Below, one piece after another: positions 49,906-62,100 of a stretch of 64,000 nucleotides of DNA. The stretch comes from Osedax fenrisi (Eukaryota; Annelida; Polychaeta; Sabellida; Siboglinidae). Below the pieces are notes generated by a model. It did not search any database. It saw only the letters and a program-made list of their open reading frames with translations, and was not told where the DNA came from. How positions within the stretch are numbered: position 1 is the first letter of the stretch; each line of letters opens with the position of its first letter. The DNA is taken from the NCBI GenBank assembly GCA_964019155.1, contig OZ025240.1:32436007-32500006 (forward strand), given 5' to 3'. The position numbers and the translations under genes are program-made.

Positions 49906-50371
49906 TAGTACATCCCATGAGTTCAAAGTTGAATTTTATATATTATTCCGGATATTATTATCAAAATCAAAATAAGATGCCATTTTAATTATTTACATTT
50001 ATAAGCACGTATTCATTCCCTACTAACTATATTTATTATATTCAACGACAATTATATTCGTTATAAGGTAAAGATAAATATAGTGATTTTATAATATGAT
50101 TGATATATAATATCATATATTAATATTTATTTTATGACTGATTTCCAAAATAATTTAGAAAAAATCCTTTTCAACATTTTATATAATATAAATCTTAATT
50201 AATAATTTTATAATTTTAATATTCTTTAATATATATATATATAAATAATACTATTATAAATTATAATTTATAATAATACATATTTAAATATTTAAATCAG
50301 TCTTATGACTATAATCCTTTTTATGAATATTAAAAATTATGATAAATTATTAAAATAATTAAATGGATTAT

Positions 50372-50740
50372 GGTCAAAAGCTTCGTGCTTGATGCGCGAT
50401 TTGTACGCACGCAAACTTGTTTATGCGAATTAGAGATTTTACAATAGCTTATGATCGGCCATTATAATTAGCGTATGTCTATTTATAGACTATCATACAT
50501 GCAACGGCTTATCATTAACATGTGTGTGTGTTTTATAGGCTCACTCGGGATGTAATGCAGCTAAAAAAACCTAGCAATATTAAAACTAAACCCAACAAAA
50601 CCAAATCAAACAAGTTAAAATAACTAAAACTAAAAATATTAATGTTTGTACAAACAATCATACGCTATTGTAAATTCACTAATTCGAATAAACAATTTTG
50701 CGGGCGTTCAAATCGCGCATCAATCGTGAAGCTTTTGACC
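50372..50740. mobile_element. MITE with inverted repeats of about 78 bp
   Basis: The left arm (50372-50449) starts GGTCAAAAGCTTCGTGCTTG then ATGCGCGATTTG and ends TTACAATAG. The right arm (50663-50740) is its near-complete reverse complement and ends CGTGAAGCTTTTGACC. The unpaired centre is about 210 bp. The arms are clearly more GC-rich than the flanks. There is no transposase, so it is non-autonomous; the superfamily cannot be told. Confidence 0.85.
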
Positions 50741-51514
50741 AGGTACCATATTTATTATTATAATAGTAATATTTATATTATTTATATATATTACATATAT
50801 ATATTATATGTTAATTATAATTTAAGAATATTAAAATTATTAATTAAGATATAATATATGTATCATATATAATATATATATATAATATATTTTAATTTTT
50901 AATATATATTTATAAAGATATATATAATATATATCTTTAATATTATTAAATACATATCAAATTTGTTCTAAATTATTTAGTAAATAAGTCATATTTAGAT
51001 TGATATCAGCCCCAAACATGTCGTGTCTAACTGAGAGTTCAAGTAAAAATGTTTTAATATTATATTAATATATAAGCATACAGTATTATGATATGTATGC
51101 ATATATAGGAAACAACTTATCTACTAAGTAAATAATTTAATGAGATTTATAACCATAAATATTTACTTTAACTCTCGTTTTGACACATGACATATTAGGA
51201 GGCGATATCAGTATTGAGCAAAAGGTTCACGATTTAAAAAATAAGTTACCCACTAAACGCCCGCATAATTATTTATTGGAATATGTGTTTGTATAAATAT
51301 ACAGTTTTTTTTATCAGGTACCCTAAAACGGTAACTGGACGAAATCAGCATTTTTAAATTAAAAAACCATCACATCACACAAGCTTCGTAGGACATACTA
51401 AATAATATATGAATATAATTGCATATTATAATTACTCTATAATTACGTATTTTATACATTATATTTCAAACTAATGCTACAACTAATATAAATGATCCAC
51501 TATATATTAGGATT

Positions 51515-51800
51515 ATGGTCAAAAGCTTCACGCTTTAAAAAAAATATACTATGCATATTACTATATACTATACTATAACGACATCATAATAAATATGATA
51601 ATTCTTTATTATTGTACATTTAATTATAAATAGTATAAATATATAGTATTCATTTTATTATAGTATAATTTTATAAGATTAATCGTTCATTGTAATTGTT
51701 TATTTATACAAATATTTAATATTAGTATAATTACTAAATTTATACAATATTACATGTTATTTTAATATAAATAATATTTATGATTCTTATTCACATAATT

Positions 51801-51859
<59 letters not shown>

Positions 51860-52112
51860 TTATATATATATATATATATATATGTGTGTTTGAAGTTATG
51901 TTATTATAAAATTACTAATTCGAATAAACTATTTTGTTGGGATTCTAGCGTAGAGTATTAAAAAAATTGTATAAGATTAAAGATTTTATATATATATATG
52001 TGTGTGTTTGAAGTTATGCTATTATAAAATTACCAATTCAAATAAACTATTTTGTTGGCATTCTAGCGTAGAGTATTAAAAAAATGTTATAAGATTTAAG
52101 ATTTTTTACCAG
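51515..52112. mobile_element. Decayed relative of the MITE at 50.4 kb
   Basis: The left end TGGTCAAAAGCTTCACGCTTT matches the intact MITE. The right part has ACTAATTCGAATAAACTATT twice (51912 and 52030) in tandem segments of about 115 bp, and the end TTTTTTACCAGGTACCATAT mirrors the flank of the intact copy. A third trace (GAGCAAAAGGTTCACGATTT, then CAGGTACC) lies at 51215-51325. Confidence 0.6.
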
Positions 52113-52486
52113 GTACCATATACTACGGTAATAATAATTTATTAATACCTCATATAATGCATGATCATACTATGAATAAATATTGATAAACCATATTATA
52201 TCGTTTATCATTTAGATATATAATATTAGTCCCAATATATACTACTAAAAGGTGGCACTAGTGATATTCAATAGATAAAATATTGATTGTTTGTACTATA
52301 ACTGAGTATGTACCATAACCGCTTACAACTTTTAAAATCACCAATTATAATTAAAGTATATAAAAAACATAAAATACTATTTTGTAGAAATTATTCAACA
52401 GATATTTGTTTAAATAAAGGCAATTCAAATGATAGAAAAATATCTGTATTTAATATTTTTTCTATACATATAGGTATACCCCCTCT

Positions 52487-52612
52487 CAGATATAGCCGGG
52501 GAAATGGTTACCATTGTATCTGGTATCTACATATCTGAGGTATCACCTGTGAAGTATCGCAGTACTCTCGGCTCAGCAAGATCAGTAGAACATCACTAGG
52601 AATACTGGCAGT
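52487..52612 (+). pseudogene. Sugar-transporter (MFS, GLUT-type) pseudo-exon
   Basis: The plus strand reads GEMVTIVSGIYISEVSPVKY followed by RSTLGSA. IYISEVSPVKYR is the signature segment around TM4-TM5 of facilitative sugar transporters. After a one-base frame change it reads RTSLGILAV, matching the family's next residues, and then stops at TAA. I found no neighbouring transporter exon. A decayed copy of an exon is the best reading. Confidence 0.65.
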
Positions 52613-52659
52613 ATAATTTTGGTTAGAGCTTAACGGCAGGGCTTAACTATCTAGTAAGA

Positions 52660-52721
52660 GTGTTATGTCTTAAGTGAAACCTATCTATTTCATCATGAAA
52701 TATATAGCAAAGATATAACAC
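52660..52721. other. Short imperfect palindrome
   Basis: GTGTTATGTCTT and AAGATATAACAC can pair over 12 bases with one mismatch around a 38-base centre. A related segment in opposite orientation (AAGTGTTATATCTTTCC...GATAGGTTTCG) lies at 53106-53160. Confidence 0.45.
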
Positions 52722-54742
52722 TCCCTATGCATGCAACGTAATTTAGTAATATCCCCTGCCGCTGCTAGCAGTAGTATCGCAATCACTGAAATAGATTTAG
52801 GTTCGGCTCTGTTTGCATACAACAATGTTTTCATTGCTCTATTAAATTACATGAAATATAAATTAGCTTTTACTTACTAAATATATACTTATAGCATTTA
52901 AAACATAAATATCATATTTGTTTGTTATATATTATTAATGAACACTTAGTTTTCATCATATAAATATTAATTTAAAGAATATTATTTAACATTTTAAAAG
53001 TGTATAGTTAAATACGAATTTACATTATAAACAACACATAGTTCCTAAAAGTAACCCGTTATAGGTGGCACTGGGGTATTTTGTATACAAATTCGAATTA
53101 CACGATTTCGCGTAAGTGTTATATCTTTCCTTCGGAAAATCTTTGGTAGATAGGTTTCGTTTGAAATTTTCATGTGATATTTCACAATATAAATATATAT
53201 ATATATATATATATATGAGTGTGTATCTTAGTTAATATAACATTATTTCTAAAATAAAACTATAATTCTATAATTCAATTAGAAATATTATCTATTAAAT
53301 ATCTATTAAAGTATATGATTATATAACAATAATTTAATTATAAATTTTAATTATTAGCTACATAAGAATCCCTTAAATATTTATACAAATAATATGATTC
53401 TATAATATGAAATAATTGTGTATTTTAACTAAATTAAAGATTATCTATAATAATATTGACAAGTAAAATTAAGTTTTCATCGTTATATAAACCTTAATAT
53501 TTATTCCATATTCAATTACACATACACATATACACACGCATACACACATAAAAACACATATCTGCATACACACTAATATATATGCATACAAAAATGATAG
53601 GTAGGATAACTGCTTGGAGGACCTATCTATGATATGCAGGTATTGAACGATAATATCCGAAATGGCTTAGTTCTTTAGTGCGGAAACCCTATAAATCTAC
53701 ATATTGACGGGAAACAAACAGGTATGAACTAATATATTCCATATCTAATATACGTATTGCATACTAATCTAGAAATTATGTTTTTCAAACATTCAGATAA
53801 TTACAAATTTTAATTTTACACAAATTTAAATACTATAATAATCAAGAAATTATTATTTAATAATTTGTAAGAATATATCTATAATTAATATGTTATTTAT
53901 AATTATATAAAAATTAATTGATCTCAATATTTACAAAAGTTTAAAATATATTTATTATTTATATATTACAATTAATTAACATTTATAAGATATCTCAAAA
54001 GTATAATATCATAAAATATTGATATAAACTGGTATAATATCCATATGATATACTATTTAAATAGATACCTCAGTGTAAATAGAATTTCATACATTTATAT
54101 GTTAAATATATTAATAAATGGGAATTATTCTCATTTAAATATTATTTTAAGTATTATTTAATGAACATTTATTTTTGTATTATATGATAATATAAATAAT
54201 GCTACAATATTATGATTAGATTTTTTTTAAATATTGTTTATTTCATTTATATATTATATATTATGTAAATTTGTTGTAAACATATTTCCACCATTATCTA
54301 TTCACTTATATATAATTATATTTATATTCACCAATTTAGTGACATATTATTATTCTGAGTAAAAAATATCTAAAGTGAAATAAAGAAACACATGTAAACA
54401 TTTATAAAACTAATATACTATTATTAATATAAAATAACACTAATATATAAGATTAACACTAAAAAACTAATTTTTATAATTTTCCTAACTATAAATACAT
54501 GCAAATAATAACTTAAATTGTAAAATATAAAATGCAAAGTACCATAATAGAGAACATCATAATAAATTATCATTATATTTATTCAGTTGAACACATTGGC
54601 CATACGAGCTGTCTAAAGAACTCACTTTCAGTGTCATACATGGTGAGGGCTATATAACGTCTATCTCTATGGAGTCTGATCCGGAATGAATAGCAAAAAC
54701 AGACCGGAAATATTAATATTCCGTTAGTTTATAACTATATAT
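52722..54742. other. AT-rich region with two unassigned GC islands
   Basis: Islands at about 53605-53725 and 54590-54705 have exon-like composition. The second, after a TATTCAG, reads THWPYELSKELTFSVIHGEG in one frame and ends at TGA 54688-54690, but I recognise no family. The first has stops in all frames. A CACATA-rich stretch lies at 53515-53580. Confidence 0.35.
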
Positions 54743-55053
54743 ATTGTTATTGTTGTTATTGTTATTGTTATTTTTATTTGGTGGAGTCCTTTCATCCCAT
54801 CTAGGAACTTAGATGAAGTTTTCACTTATAACCATATATGGCTCTAATGTCCCTTCGAAGCCGCTCTCATGTTAAGGCATCCATGGTTTTAACGAGAGCC
54901 GATCATTTATTTATACACAATTATATAAGATCACTTCTAAATAATATTTTAAGACCCATTTTATAAAATTAATTAATGGTCCGGACAAGGGTCGAACCCG
55001 CGTCCTACTGATTGTGTGTCTGACGCCTTAGCCACTGAGCCACACAGTCAGTT
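54743..55053 (-). mobile_element. tRNA-derived SINE, copy 2
   Basis: Same element and orientation as copy 1 at 23641-23937. A box TGGCTCAGTGG and B box GGTTCGACCC lie at the right-hand end. The body, with CATGGATGCCTTAACATGAG and AGCGGCTTCGAAGGGACATT, is nearly identical to copy 1. The tail is AAATAAAAATAACAATAACA-like. High identity between two copies 31 kb apart implies a family active fairly recently. Confidence 0.88.
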
Positions 55054-55981
55054 ATCTATAATATATATATATATATATATATATTAGTGATATAAATGTA
55101 ACCTGATTTTGTTATTATAACTACATACATATTTTCATTTTCATATATAGTAATAAGCTTACATATTTATATTAGGAAAACTACAATATTTATGTGGGTT
55201 ATTTGTAAAAAAAAATAGAATAAACTTAAATATGAATATATTGAATATTAATATATTTGTTATACTCATACATACATTGATATAAGAGCTAGCCATATTC
55301 GATAACACATTAAATAAAATGTTATATTAGAATATTCTTGTTAAATAATTGTTTTTAAATTATTGAAGAAAGTATAATTTAGTAATAGTTTTTTATTTCG
55401 TTATCGTCAGATAAGTGGTGATACATTATTTATTATTAATGATTGAATATATATTTAATTTTACTTTTTTCTATGTTCAATATGAATTAAAGTAAATTAT
55501 CAAATATACAAAATAAATGTTATCTTTTAATATTATATATTTTTCTCACATGTAGTACATTTTTAATTAAAATTATATTATATAAATATATTATAAATCA
55601 TAATTAATCTGATGTATAGTTTAGTAAACTGATTTTATCTTTCACTATTATATATTGTTCTCAAATATAGTATATTACTTAAAATGTAATATTTTGTTAT
55701 ACTAGTTTTATATATTATTTTTAATTATACATAAATTATTATTTAATAACTGTTGAGAATAAATCTATAATTAATATGTAATTTTTAATTATAAAAAATG
55801 AATTGATCTAAATATTTATAAATGATTATAAATATATATTACAATTAAAATTAATTACAATATAATAATTGTGTATAGTATACACTGTATATTAATTTTA
55901 TATACTATTGATACATATAAATATGCTACATGTAATGCTATATATATATAATATGATTAGTTTTTTAAATATAGTTTATTT

Positions 55982-56012
<31 letters not shown>

Positions 56013-56139
56013 GCTATATTATGTCATTTTTTATTAAAATATTACAAACAATATTTTCTCTTCACTTATATATAATTATATTTAAAAAAATATTATATCT
56101 TAATTTATTCATATAATTTTTTCTTGTGTTACTTGATTC
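55054..56139. other. AT-rich spacer before the satellite
   Basis: (TA)n at 55060-55085 and 55985-56012. Nothing else was recognised. Confidence 0.5.
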
Positions 56140-59100
56140 TCAACTAGTTATATACTGTATATACTTGATGTTGTACTAGGGCTATACTGTATATAATAAT
56201 GTTACTTAATGATGTACTATGTCTATACTGTATATACTTGTGTTACTTGATTTTATACTAGGTCTATGCTGTATATACTAGTGTTACTTGATTCTGTACT
56301 AGGTCTATACTGTATATACTAGTGTTACTTGATTTTATACTAGGTCTATGCTGTATATACTAGTGTTACTTGATTCTGTACTAGGTCTATACTGTATATA
56401 CTAGTGTTACTTAATGATGTACTAGGTCTATACTGTATATACTAGTGTTACTTGATTCTGTACTAGGTCTATACTGTATATACTAGTGTTACTTGATTCT
56501 GTACTAGGTCTATACTGTATATACTAGTGTTACTTGATTTTATACTAGGTCTATACTGTATATACTAGTGTTACTTAATTCTGTACTAGGTCTATACTGT
56601 ATATACCAGTGTTACTTGATGATGTACAAGGTCTATACTGTATATACTAGTGTTACTTGATGATGTACAAGGTCTATGCTGTATATACTAGTGTTACTTA
56701 ATGATGTACTAGGTCTATACTGTATATACCAGTGTTACTTGATGATGTACAAGGTCTATGCTGTATATACTAGTGTTACTTAATGATGTACTAGGTCTAT
56801 ACTGTATATACCAGTGTTACTTGATGATGTACTAGGTCTATACTGTATATACTAGTGTTACTTGATTTTATACTAGGTCTATACTGTATATACTAGTGTT
56901 ACTTAATTCTGTACTAGGTCTATACTGTATATACCAGTGTTACTTGATGATGTACAAGGTCTATACTGTATATACTAGTGTTACTTGATGATGTACAAGG
57001 TCTATGCTGTATATACTAGTGTTACTTAATGATGTACTAGGTCTATACTGTATATACTAGTGTTACTTGATTTTATACTAGGTCTATACTGTATATACTA
57101 GTGTTACTTAATTCTGTACTAGGTCTATACTGCATATACTAGTGTTACTTGATTCTGTACTAGGTCTATACTGTATATACTAGTGTTACTTGATGATGTA
57201 CAAGGTCTATACTGTATATACCAGTGTTACTTGATTCTGTACTAGGTCTATACTGTATATACTAGTGTTACTTAATTCTGTACTAGGTCTATACTGTATA
57301 TACTAGTGTTACTTGATCATGTACTAGGTCTATACTGTATATACCAGTGTTACTTGATGATGTACAAGGTCTATACTGTATATACTAGTGTTACTTGATT
57401 ATGTACAAGGTCTATACTGTATATACTAGTGTTACTTAAGGATGTACAAGGTCTATACTGTATATACTAGTGTTACTTAATGATGTACTAGGTCTATACT
57501 GTATATACTAGTGTTACTTGATGATGTACAAGGTCTATACTGTATATACCAGTGTTACTTGATGATGTACTAGGTCTATACTGTATATACCAGTGTTACT
57601 TAATGCTGTACTAAGTCTATACTGTATATACTAGTGTTACTTGATTCTGTACTAGGTCTATACTGTATATACTAGTGTTACTTGATTCTGTACTAGGTCT
57701 ATACTGTATATACCAGTGTTACTTGATGATGTACTAGGTCTATACTGTATATACTAGTGTTACTTGATGATGTACAAGGTCTATACTGTATATACCAGTG
57801 TTACTTGATGATGTACTAGGTCTATACTGTATATACTAGTGTTACTTAAGGATGTACAAGGTCTATACTGTATATACTAGTGTTACTTAATGATGTACTA
57901 GGTCTATACTGTATATACTAGTGTTACTTGATGATGTACAAGGTCTATACTGTATATACCAGTGTTACTTGATGATGTACTAGGTCTATACTGTATATAC
58001 CAGTGTTACTTAATGCTGTACTAAGTCTATACTGTATATACTAGTGTTACTTGATTCTGTACTAGGTCTATACTGTATATACTAGTGTTACTTGATTCTG
58101 TACTAGGTCTATACTGTATATACCAGTGTTACTTGATGATGTACTAGGTCTATACTGTATATACTAGTGTTACTTGATGATGTACAAGGTCTATACTGTA
58201 TATACCAGTGTTACTTGATGATGTACTAGGTCTATACTGTATATACCAGTGTTACTTAATGCTGTACTAAGTCTATACTGTATATACTAGTGTTACTTGA
58301 TTCTGTACTAGGTCTATACTGTATATACTAGTGTTACTTGATTCTGTACTAGGTCTATACTGTATATACCAGTGTTACTTGATGATGTACTATGTGTATA
58401 CTGCATATACTAGTGTTACTTAATGATGTACAAGGTCTATGCTGTATATACTAGTGTTACTTGATGATGTACTAGGTCTATACTGTATATACTAGTGTTA
58501 CTTGATTCTGTACTAGGTCTATACTGTATATACTAGTGTTACTTGATCATGTACTAGGTCTATACTGTATATACCAGTGTTACTTAATGCTGTACTAAGT
58601 CTATACTGTATATACTAGTGTTACTTGATGATGTACTAGGTCTATACTGTATATACTAGTGTTACTTAATTCTGTACTAGGTCTATACTGTATATACCAG
58701 TGTTACTTGATTCTGTACTAGGTCTATACTGTATATACCAGTGTTACTTGATGATGTACTAGGTCTATACTGTATATACTAGTGTTACTTGATTCTGTAC
58801 TAGGTCTATACTGTATATACTAGTGTTACTTGATTTTATACTAGGTCTATGCTGTATATACTAGTGTTACTTGATTCTGTACTAGGTCTATACTGTATAT
58901 ACTAGTGTTACTTAATGATGTACTAGGTCTATACTGTATATACTAGTGTTACTTGATTTTATACTAGGTCTATACTGTATATACTAGTGTTACTTAATTC
59001 TGTACTAGGTCTATACTGCATATACTAGTGTTACTTGATGATGTACAAGGTCTATACTGTATATACTAGTGTTACTTGATGATGTACAAGGTCTATACTG

Positions 59101-62100
59101 TATATACTAGTGTTACTTGATGATGTACTAGGTCTATACTGTATATACTAGTGTTACTTGATGATGTACTAGGTCTATACTGTATATACTAGTGTTACTT
59201 GATGATGTACTAGGTCTATATTGTATATACTAGTGTTACTTGATGATGTACAAGGTGTATACTGTATATACTAGTGTTACTTGATTCTGTACTAGGTCTA
59301 TACTGTATATACCAGTGTTACTTGATGATGTACTAGGTCTATACTGTATATACCAGTGTTACTTAATGATGTACTAGGTCTATACTGTATATACTAGTGT
59401 TACTTGATTTTATACTAGGTCTATACTGTATATACTAGTGTTACTTAATTCTGTACTAGGTCTATACTGTATATACCAGTGTTACTTGATGATGTACAAG
59501 GTCTATACTGTATATACTAGTGTTACTTAATTCTGTACTAGGTCTATACTGTATATACCAGTGTTACTTGATGATGTACAAGGTCTATACTGTATATACT
59601 AGTGTTACTTGATTCTGTACTAGGTCTATACTGTATATACTAGTGTTACTTGATTCTGTACTAGGTCTATACTGTATATACTAGTGTTACTTAATTCTGT
59701 ACTAGGTCTATACTGTATATACTAGTGTTACTTGATTATGTACTAGGTCTATACTGTATATACCAGTGTTACTTGATGATGTACTAGGTCTATACTGTAT
59801 ATAATAATGTTACTTAATGATGTACTAGGTCTATACTGTATATACTAGTGTTACTTGATTCTGTACTAGGTCTATACTGTATATACTAGTGTTACTTGAT
59901 CATGTACTAGGTCTATACTGTATATACTAGTGTTACTTGATTCTGTACTAGGTCTATACTGTATATACCAGTGTTACTTGATGATGTACAAGGTCTATGC
60001 TGTATATACTAGTGTTACTTAATGATGTACTAGGTCTATACTGTATATACTAGTGTTACTTGATTCTGTACTAGGTCTATACTGTATATACTAGTGTTAC
60101 TTGATTTTATACTAGGTCTATACTGTATATACTAGTGTTACTTAATTCTGTACTAGGTCTATACTGTATATACCAGTGTTACTTGATGATGTACAAGGTC
60201 TATACTGTATATACTAGTGTTACTTGATGATGTACAAGGTCTATGCTGTATATACTAGTGTTACTTAATGATGTACTAGGTCTATACTGTATATACCAGT
60301 GTTACTTGATGATGTACAAGGTCTATGCTGTATATACTAGTGTTACTTAATGATGTACTAGGTCTATACTGTATATACCAGTGTTACTTGATGATGTACT
60401 AGGTCTATACTGTATATACTAGTGTTACTTGATTTTATACTAGGTCTATACTGTATATACTAGTGTTACTTAATTCTGTACTAGGTCTATACTGTATATA
60501 CCAGTGTTACTTGATGATGTACAAGGTCTATACTGTATATACTAGTGTTACTTGATGATGTACAAGGTCTATGCTGTATATACTAGTGTTACTTAATGAT
60601 GTACTAGGTCTATACTGTATATACTAGTGTTACTTGATTTTATACTAGGTCTATACTGTATATACTAGTGTTACTTAATTCTGTACTAGGTCTATACTGC
60701 ATATACTAGTGTTACTTGATTCTGTACTAGGTCTATACTGTATATACTAGTGTTACTTGATGATGTACAAGGTCTATACTGTATATACCAGTGTTACTTG
60801 ATTCTGTACTAGGTCTATACTGTATATACTAGTGTTACTTGATGATGTACAAGGTCTATACTGTATATACTAGTGTTACTTGATTATGTACAAGGTCTAT
60901 ACTGTATATACTAGTGTTACTTAAGGATGTACAAGGTCTATACTGTATATACTAGTGTTACTTAATGATGTACTAGGTCTATACTGTATATACTAGTGTT
61001 ACTTGATGATGTACAAGGTCTATACTGTATATACCAGTGTTACTTGATGATGTACTAGGTCTATACTGTATATACCAGTGTTACTTAATGCTGTACTAAG
61101 TCTATACTGTATATACTAGTGTTACTTGATTCTGTACTAGGTCTATACTGTATATACTAGTGTTACTTGATTCTGTACTAGGTCTATACTGTATATACCA
61201 GTGTTACTTGATGATGTACTAGGTCTATACTGTATATACTAGTGTTACTTGATGATGTACAAGGTCTATACTGTATATACCAGTGTTACTTGATGATGTA
61301 CTAGGTCTATACTGTATATACTAGTGTTACTTAAGGATGTACAAGGTCTATACTGTATATACTAGTGTTACTTAATGATGTACTAGGTCTATACTGTATA
61401 TACTAGTGTTACTTGATGATGTACAAGGTCTATACTGTATATACCAGTGTTACTTGATGATGTACTAGGTCTATACTGTATATACCAGTGTTACTTAATG
61501 CTGTACTAAGTCTATACTGTATATACTAGTGTTACTTGATTCTGTACTAGGTCTATACTGTATATACTAGTGTTACTTGATTCTGTACTAGGTCTATACT
61601 GTATATACCAGTGTTACTTGATGATGTACTAGGTCTATACTGTATATACTAGTGTTACTTGATGATGTACAAGGTCTATACTGTATATACCAGTGTTACT
61701 TGATGATGTACTAGGTCTATACTGTATATACCAGTGTTACTTAATGCTGTACTAAGTCTATACTGTATATACTAGTGTTACTTGATTCTGTACTAGGTCT
61801 ATACTGTATATACTAGTGTTACTTGATTCTGTACTAGGTCTATACTGTATATACCAGTGTTACTTGATGATGTACTATGTGTATACTGCATATACTAGTG
61901 TTACTTAATGATGTACAAGGTCTATGCTGTATATACTAGTGTTACTTGATGATGTACTAGGTCTATACTGTATATACTAGTGTTACTTGATTCTGTACTA
62001 GGTCTATACTGTATATACTAGTGTTACTTGATCATGTACTAGGTCTATACTGTATATACCAGTGTTACTTAATGCTGTACTAAGTCTATACTGTATATAC

